Below are positions 58,318 to 64,000 of a DNA stretch of 64,000 nucleotides, piece by piece. The notes under the pieces are model-generated. The model was not told the DNA's origin and did not search any database. It saw only the letters and a list, made by a program, of their open reading frames with translations. How positions within the stretch are numbered: the first letter of the stretch is position 1; every line of letters starts with the position of its first letter. The DNA lies in assembly GCA_023512835.1 (NCBI GenBank), contig CM042089.1, forward strand, positions 28,524,440 to 28,588,439. Direction: 5' to 3'. The translations under genes and the position numbers were made by a program. The DNA is from Taxillus chinensis (Eukaryota > Streptophyta > Magnoliopsida > Santalales > Loranthaceae).

Positions 58318-59251
58318 ACTTGTCACGCCCCCAAATCCAGAAAACAACAGAACTAGGAACGCGACTTCCCCACACCCACACTACAGGGGTCGAGGGGATT
58401 AGTGTTCAACCCAATCATGTACAACTCCACAACAGGGGTAGAATTGCACTTCCCAATGTATTCAATTCAAGATTTATTAAAATGATACGACATTGCATTC
58501 AATTCCCACAATATCCAACACACAGAATAACTCACATATAAGTTTCACCAACAAGGTTCTACAACTGCCACGGACCCAAGTCCGGGAAATAAAATGATAA
58601 ATAAAATAAAAACAAATCGTCTACTAAATAAATTCTACACCAAGGATGTTCCGTCCTGCTTCACTATGGCTCCACCAGCTACTCCCTACAACCTATAGGA
58701 AATAAAAAAATAAAGTAGGGTGAGCACGAATGCCCAGTAGGTGATCCCCATCTCCAGTACTCTATTACATGAATTCCTAAGTCTGTATGATCAGTGTATG
58801 CTTGTGCTAGTGTAGTGTCACATTCTATCACAATCAAATTTCATTAAATCACAAATAAGACATCACATCACATTTCCATCATTAAAGGTTCACACCGCCA
58901 TTCATCCATCCACGGGATTCCCGTTACCAACTCCAAGAATTCATATCACTACTAGACAGCCATATGTGGGACCTGTGGTGTCTCTAACAACCTGCCACAT
59001 ATGGGACCTGGGTTACCAGCCACATAGTGGACCTGCGGGCTCTTGCCAGCCCTATGTGGGACCCGCAGTTAACCCAATCAATCTCATCACAAAATCAACA
59101 CCCATAATTAATAAACACCAATTTATCACATAGTCCACACACATAATTAATAAATACCAATTTATCACATCCACACATAATTTACAACACCAATTCCAAT
59201 CACCAAATCCACACGCATTAAACACTAACTCAACAATCCCATAATTGGTAT

Positions 59252-59253
59252 AA

Positions 59254-59300
<47 letters not shown>
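59252..59300. repeat. (CT)n(TA)n microsatellite
   Basis: About 12 CT units followed by about 13 TA units, in the part of the LARD LTR missing from the 3' copy. Confidence 0.9.
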
Positions 59301-59584
59301 ATCAAATAACTAATATCAAGCCACAAATATCATTTTTAAAAAAATCAAATTAATATTATCAAGCACAACTAAATTAAGTTTTTAATGTCAAATTAATGGA
59401 AACACACCACAGATAATATCTTTGATGCTAAATTATAAATATCAGCCCAATAATACTTACAATATTTACACTATAAGTTTCAAGCCCACAAAATGTATAT
59501 ATTTGACATACCAAACCAGTCCAAGCACAACATTATATTTATTATTAGTATTATTATTAGTATTATTTTTAAATTATTTGATTT

Positions 59585-59955
59585 AATATACGGCGCCGAC
59601 TCCATCACCACTATTATCACTTGCGCCGACTCCATCATCCACGACGTGCGTATTAGACCCACGGCGTGCGTACCAGATCCATGGCAGCGACTCAGATGCC
59701 GCCGCCCCCTTCTCTCCCTCTACACCAACACGGCAAGATGTTTGGGCGCGCGAGCGAGGGCGGCGCGCAGGTGCACGGGGTGCACGGACATTCCACAGGC
59801 GGCGGTTGCCGCCGCCCCTTCCCCTTCTCCCATCTCCACTGCCCCCCTCCACTTCCATCTCCACCGCACGGGCGGTATTTGCCGCTGCTCTTCTTCCACC
59901 TCCACGCCAGCAAGGTTGCTCCAACGCACACGCACCAACGACAACGACTCATACA
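59585..59955. other. GC-rich segment inside the LARD 5' LTR
   Basis: Second copy of the block at 38400-38740. It has an extra 30 bp near 59840-59870, a local duplication of a CCATCTCCAC-containing word, which shifts every frame relative to the other copy. Confidence 0.5.
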
Positions 59956-59962
59956 TAGAATT

Positions 59963-59964
59963 AC

Positions 59965-60008
<44 letters not shown>
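59963..60008. repeat. (TA)n(TG)n microsatellite
   Basis: About 8 TA units then about 15 TG units; the 3' LTR has only TA units here. Confidence 0.9.
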
Positions 60009-60012
<4 letters not shown>

Positions 60013-60487
60013 TTTCATATAAAACTTCAACCCATATTGATTCTACGATCTGCGTTCATGCAATAGGCTAATCAAGTATTAAGAATCACCTACCTCTTGC
60101 CTTCCAAAAGGATTAAACTCGCAAGAACGGTCTAGAATTGGATAAGAACGACGAATAACGCGAAGAACAATATGCACTCCCCTCCGACGGCTAGGGTTTT
60201 TCAAAATAGAGTCATAATGAATAATAAAACCCTCAAACCCTATTTTTAATTAAAATTCGTCCTCCTTTTTAATAATTTTCAAAAAGCCCTCATAAATTTT
60301 ATTTTTCATTTATTAACCCTCAATTTAGCTCCCAAAAATTACTAAATAACCTCTGAAGGCTTTTGGGCCTCAAATTAGGCCCAAATATAGTTAAAACGAT
60401 TGTATTAATGGTCACATTCTCAAAATAACTTTTTTTAATATCAAATATAGATTATAAGTTATGCTAACACATATATGGATCCTTACA

Positions 60488-60905
60488 GTTTAGTGGTCGT
60501 TGATTATGGAGGCCGTCATGGTGTTCGTTTGTTATTCGTCACGTGGTTACGTTTGTTCGTGTTAGTTCCGCGGTAGAGCCTCGTGGGAAGCTTTGGGAAC
60601 TATAGGAGGGGTTGTGGTTGTGAATATGATCTAATTATGGCTTGTGTGTTAGATGTTGAATACATGTGTTTATTTAATATGTTGTGGATATGTGTTATTG
60701 TGTTGTGCTTGAAATTGTGCTATGTGGAATTGTGGTTGTTATAGCTTATGTGGTTGTGGTAGCCTGTGTGACTGTGGTACTGGTAGCCCGTGTGGCTGTG
60801 GTTGTGGTAGCCTATGTGACTGTGGTTGTGGTAGCTTGCTTATATGTTGTCTTGATGGTAAATGCTGGTTATAACCTGTTTATGTGTTATTGTCATAACA
60901 CTTCA
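60488..60905 (+). mobile_element. Ty3-like LTR, right part, split by the LARD-like element
   Basis: Begins with GTTTA and continues the G/T-rich LTR left at 38143. From 60700 to 60850 GTGGTTGTGGTAGCCTGTGT-like words repeat. The far end of this LTR is not clear. Confidence 0.45.
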
Positions 60906-63618
60906 CATGCACACTCATCATGTAAATACTAAGAGCATGGGATGGATTGGGGAGACTGATCGAAGAATTATACGGCTTATTGCAGTGCACAGGTCAAGTA
61001 ATAAAGAGAGAGATATTTCGACCTCTATGTATCGATCCCACAAAAAATAACTATGCTAACTAATAAACACTAAAATTGGCAAATTCCATATATGTTTGGG
61101 AAATCTTTTCCTTTTGATCAAAATGATAATATACATTAAATCAAATAATTTCAAATAACAGTTTAGCTAAAGATATAGAGGTATAAAGACAATGATGTGA
61201 AAGCCTAGGAGTGAAGCCACTAGAACCAAATTTCCCTATGCCTTGCTAACAGGTTATCTTCCTATTCATTCACGTTGAGATTAATCTCACCTTTAAATGT
61301 AATACCCTTTTCCCGTGATACACACTCTAAGGTTGATTTGATAAAGTTAAATGGGTTTGTTCATTCCTCACTTTTCTTTACAACGTTTTAGTTGCAGTTC
61401 ATCTAATCACGCTAAGTCAATCCTTTCCATTACTCTTTGTAAGAGAAAAGCATTACACATTCAACTAGAACGAATCCAACAATATAAATATTATGAAGAT
61501 ATTTAACATTCTAAATCATGGCATAAATTAATCTAGTCCTAGGACTTCCCTCCTAGAATGGAGGTTTAGCCTATCATGTTTGTCATATCAACAATCAAAA
61601 CAAGCATATGTTCCATTAAAAGGGTTTTAGAAATCAAAGTACGAACTTCAACTAACATAAACCATTCTTATAATCAATCAATGTCCTCCTCTTGCAAAAT
61701 ACAGAAAACAACCCTTCAAGAAGAGAGAAAATCGTCTGCCGTCACACCACACACCGAAACATAAAGTTTTTTTGTGCTTAAATAATAGGGTTTACAGAGT
61801 TAAAGCTCGAATTGATAACAATTAGGCCACATTGACCATATAACACATAACATCGACCGCATCAATCAAGCTTCTCGGGTCAACCATCATCACATCGATC
61901 ACTTTTTCGCCATTCATTCTTTACATCGATCACATTGACCACATGTTCGCCACATCAACCAAGCGATGTCAATCAAATAACTAATATCTTTGATTTAATG
62001 AAGACACATCGATCTCACATCGAGTTAGAAGTTTTGACATCGACCAGTAAATCGATCAAGTTTCTCTATATTTTCTAAGGTTGTATGATGCCGTCGACCA
62101 TGCGATACCGACCAGAATTCTCCTATGTCGATCAATTCCTAGCAAAAAGAGAGAAACTACTACAAAAACTCCAAAACTAGGTTAGAGGTAAAATGAGAAA
62201 CAAAGTTCCCAAACCATACAAATAAGGGGGTTAAACAGGAGTAAAAATGGTATAAAACACAGTCAAAAGGAGATATGATACAATCCTATCAGAGACTTGA
62301 TCCCTACTGAGTTGTGATTGCTCACCCATTCTATTGTGATTTGTTTTTCTTTTTAAGAATCTACAGGCGTTAGGTGAAATACCAAGATGGAAACTAATGT
62401 TTATTCTTTATTGTTTTGTTGCTTTTTATATTTTGTTATTTTGAGGAAACTAATGTAACCCTAATGGGGAAATAATGCAAAAAAGATTTAAATATAATAA
62501 AAACTTATGGTTTGACTTGTGGACACTATTTATGTTTATTTGTAATGATCTATGTGATATCGTTTGACTCAACCCTTTGCTCGTTGGGTGAGTAAAAGGA
62601 GAATCACGAACCGATTTTCTCGAATTGGAAATTCGGGCATGACAATTAAAACCAAAATGCTCACATCAATGATCATATCATCGTTTAGTCATTTCCAATG
62701 TTATTCGGAGACTTACTCTCAGTCCTATCCAGATATGGATCTTTACACCATCAATACTAAGATCACCTTTGAAGGTAGGAATTTTTTGTATACTTTAAAT
62801 TCATTATCACCTCTATAATTTGGTTGCCAATGTCTTTCGCTTCAAACATCAAATCCTAAATTGGCTACCTTTTCATTTGAGGGCTTATCGTATTCATAGG
62901 TCACCACTGATCACTCTTAATGCCAATTATTATGACTAGATTCTTTGCTAGTTTTGATGAGGTGAACTCCTTCGCCTTCAACGTCATTGATTCTTCAACC
63001 TTGATCACTAACCCTCAATCAATCTTGCAATGTGTTATTGATTGTCAAATTAACTTTGAGTTTGGATTAAACAAATATCGAATTACATTTGATTATGGGT
63101 CACCCTAAAAATGCTAAACTCAATATTTGTTAATTAATAATTTTCTTAAACGTATTACTTTCAAAAAAATAAAAAACATACTTTCATGAATTAAAGGATG
63201 TCCATATAAAAAGATTAAAATTACACACACGTAAAATTGACTTATACTTTAAAATAGAATGTTTTTACAATATTTTTTAGTAAAAATTTTATCATAAAAT
63301 GAAATTTGAACGTTGGAAAATCATTGAGAATAATGAGTACATGAAAAAAATTGTTTAATGAAAAATTGATGTTTTAAATTAGTTAGAGGTATAAATAAAT
63401 AAAATTTGAACCCAAAAGATCATCATAAATTCGTAAAAGAATAAATGAATGTGAAATTGAGGTTTCGAATAGTTTAAAATTGAAAAATGAATGTCAAAAA
63501 TTTGTGAAAAATTTAATAAACAAGATAATTAAGGTATTAAACAAATTAGAAATTAAAATATCATACGTCTACAAAACAGGGCCTTTTTTGTCATATTACA
63601 TTTTTAATTTATTGTAAA
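60906..63618. other. Old non-coding repeats, no gene
   Basis: From about 60950 to 62320 lies a diverged relative of 5740-7330 (shared CAAGTAATA and GAGGTTTAGCC-type words), including the CATCGACCACAT-rich block at 61830-62110. After 62320 the sequence is AT-rich with only short open frames that match nothing I recognise. Confidence 0.4.
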
Positions 63619-63846
63619 ATGATTGGATTCCTCTCATTTTTTGTCATTTATTCTATCAACACTGTGTATGCAGTGTGTGCAAAACGGGCGATCATACCGT
63701 TGGTTTCGATGTGTACCAACAGTGGATGTCATTGTCACGTCGCTGGTATTGGTACGGCGAGGGAAGCCTGTGCAAACTGTGTAGGTAATGGTACTATTCG
63801 GTGTGTGGCTTGTGTTGGAGCGTCGTTCTTCTTCTTGGACGATTAG
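63619..63846 (+). CDS. Short Cys-rich ORF, possible zinc-finger fragment
   Basis: 75 codons. The N-terminal 20 residues are hydrophobic. The C-terminal half has CANCVGNG followed by RCVACVGA, close to the CxxCxGxG repeats of DnaJ-type and BSD2/LQY1-like plant zinc fingers, with an imperfect CHCHVAGIG before them. There is no upstream exon, promoter or conserved context in the window, and the composition is not clearly coding. It could be an exon of a gene continuing past the window, a gene fragment, or chance. Confidence 0.2.
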   Translation: MIGFLSFFVIYSINTVYAVCAKRAIIPLVSMCTNSGCHCHVAGIGTAREACANCVGNGTIRCVACVGASFFFLDD

Positions 63847-64000
63847 AGAAAAGACCCGATTGATGTGGGGAATAAGATTCATAAGTAAAATTTGGCCTCA
63901 AACGTGAGAGGAGGATTCATCTAAACCCATAAAAAAATCATGACATATTCCATGTGGTATTCTACACACCTGTCGAACAAGTGGGTCTGAAATTATTCAG

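Larger units (their letters stand above)
38144..60487 (-). mobile_element. LARD-like non-coding Ty3 element, host of Element II
   Basis: On the minus strand it has a 2,167-bp 5' LTR (58321-60487), an adjacent primer site, about 4.2 kb of internal sequence without gag or pol, a polypurine tract and a 3' LTR. GTTTA flanks it on both sides (38139-38143 and 60488-60492). Element II occupies 41785-56387. The absence of coding sequence makes it dependent on enzymes from other elements, as in large retrotransposon derivatives. The 3' LTR is only 1,128 bp, lacking the last 1 kb. Confidence 0.7.
58321..60487 (-). repeat. 5' LTR of the LARD-like element
   Basis: Plus strand TGTCACGCCC to ATCCTTACA; sense start TGTAAGGATCC. 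It holds a CT/TA microsatellite (59252-59300), the GC-rich block (59585-59955) and a (TA)n(TG)n tract (59963-60008). Its first 1.15 kb in sense order match the 3' LTR; the last 1 kb has no counterpart there. Confidence 0.9.

Noticed and set aside
60684..60932. Val-rich membrane-like ORF
   Set aside because: It is produced by GTGGTTGTGGTAGCC-type repeats in an LTR; the complement recurs at 41020-41160 without a matching frame.

Overview
The window looks like intergenic heterochromatin of a flowering plant, most likely a eudicot with a sizeable genome. It is AT-rich and has no bacterial-type gene organisation, no rRNA or complete tRNA gene, and no convincing intact host gene. Almost all recognisable coding sequence is retrotransposon gag, pol or an added ORF, mostly broken by stops and frameshifts. 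The assignment rests on Ty1/copia elements of Sirevirus type, Ty3/gypsy LTRs, initiator-tRNA-Met primer sites and a TRIM element.

Layout. 1-5720: two inverted tRNA-SINE-like copies, a solo copia LTR (434-1879) and a Ty3-like LTR (2867-5046). 5721-9545: non-coding remnants and a Ty3-like LTR fragment. 9570-14700: a decayed minus-strand Ty3/gypsy element whose protease is split by a solo copia LTR (10228-11604). 15600-34908: Element III, a 5'-truncated plus-strand copia element, containing the complete minus-strand Element I (16047-28799, target duplication CATCA) and, in its 3' LTR, a solo LTR (32275-33707, GTTAA). 34909-38143: LTR fragments. 38144-60487: a non-coding minus-strand Ty3-like element (LARD-like, GTTTA on both sides) containing Element II (41785-56387, minus), whose pol is split by a three-LTR tandem TRIM (47818-49850). 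60488-64000: the rest of the LTR the LARD entered, old non-coding sequence and one short Cys-rich ORF.

The most interesting system is the copia family itself. Besides gag-pol, all three internal copies carry an added ORF of about 2.2-2.7 kb between pol and the 3' LTR, in the same orientation as pol. It ends about 140-150 bp from the LTR in every copy. Its C-terminus has the His, Asp, Gln and Cys motifs of a C48 (Ulp1/SENP-like) SUMO protease. A SUMO-interaction-like motif is conserved in the linker, and a basic bipartite cluster suggests nuclear import. A TATA-like box lies about 120 bp upstream of the ORF start in all three copies. I infer a captured SUMO-protease-like gene with its own promoter that has become a stable part of a Sirevirus-like family. 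All three copies here are broken, so an intact copy must be sought elsewhere in the genome.

LTR lengths, mismatch counts and repeat borders were read by eye. Family names are from recognised motifs, not database searches.
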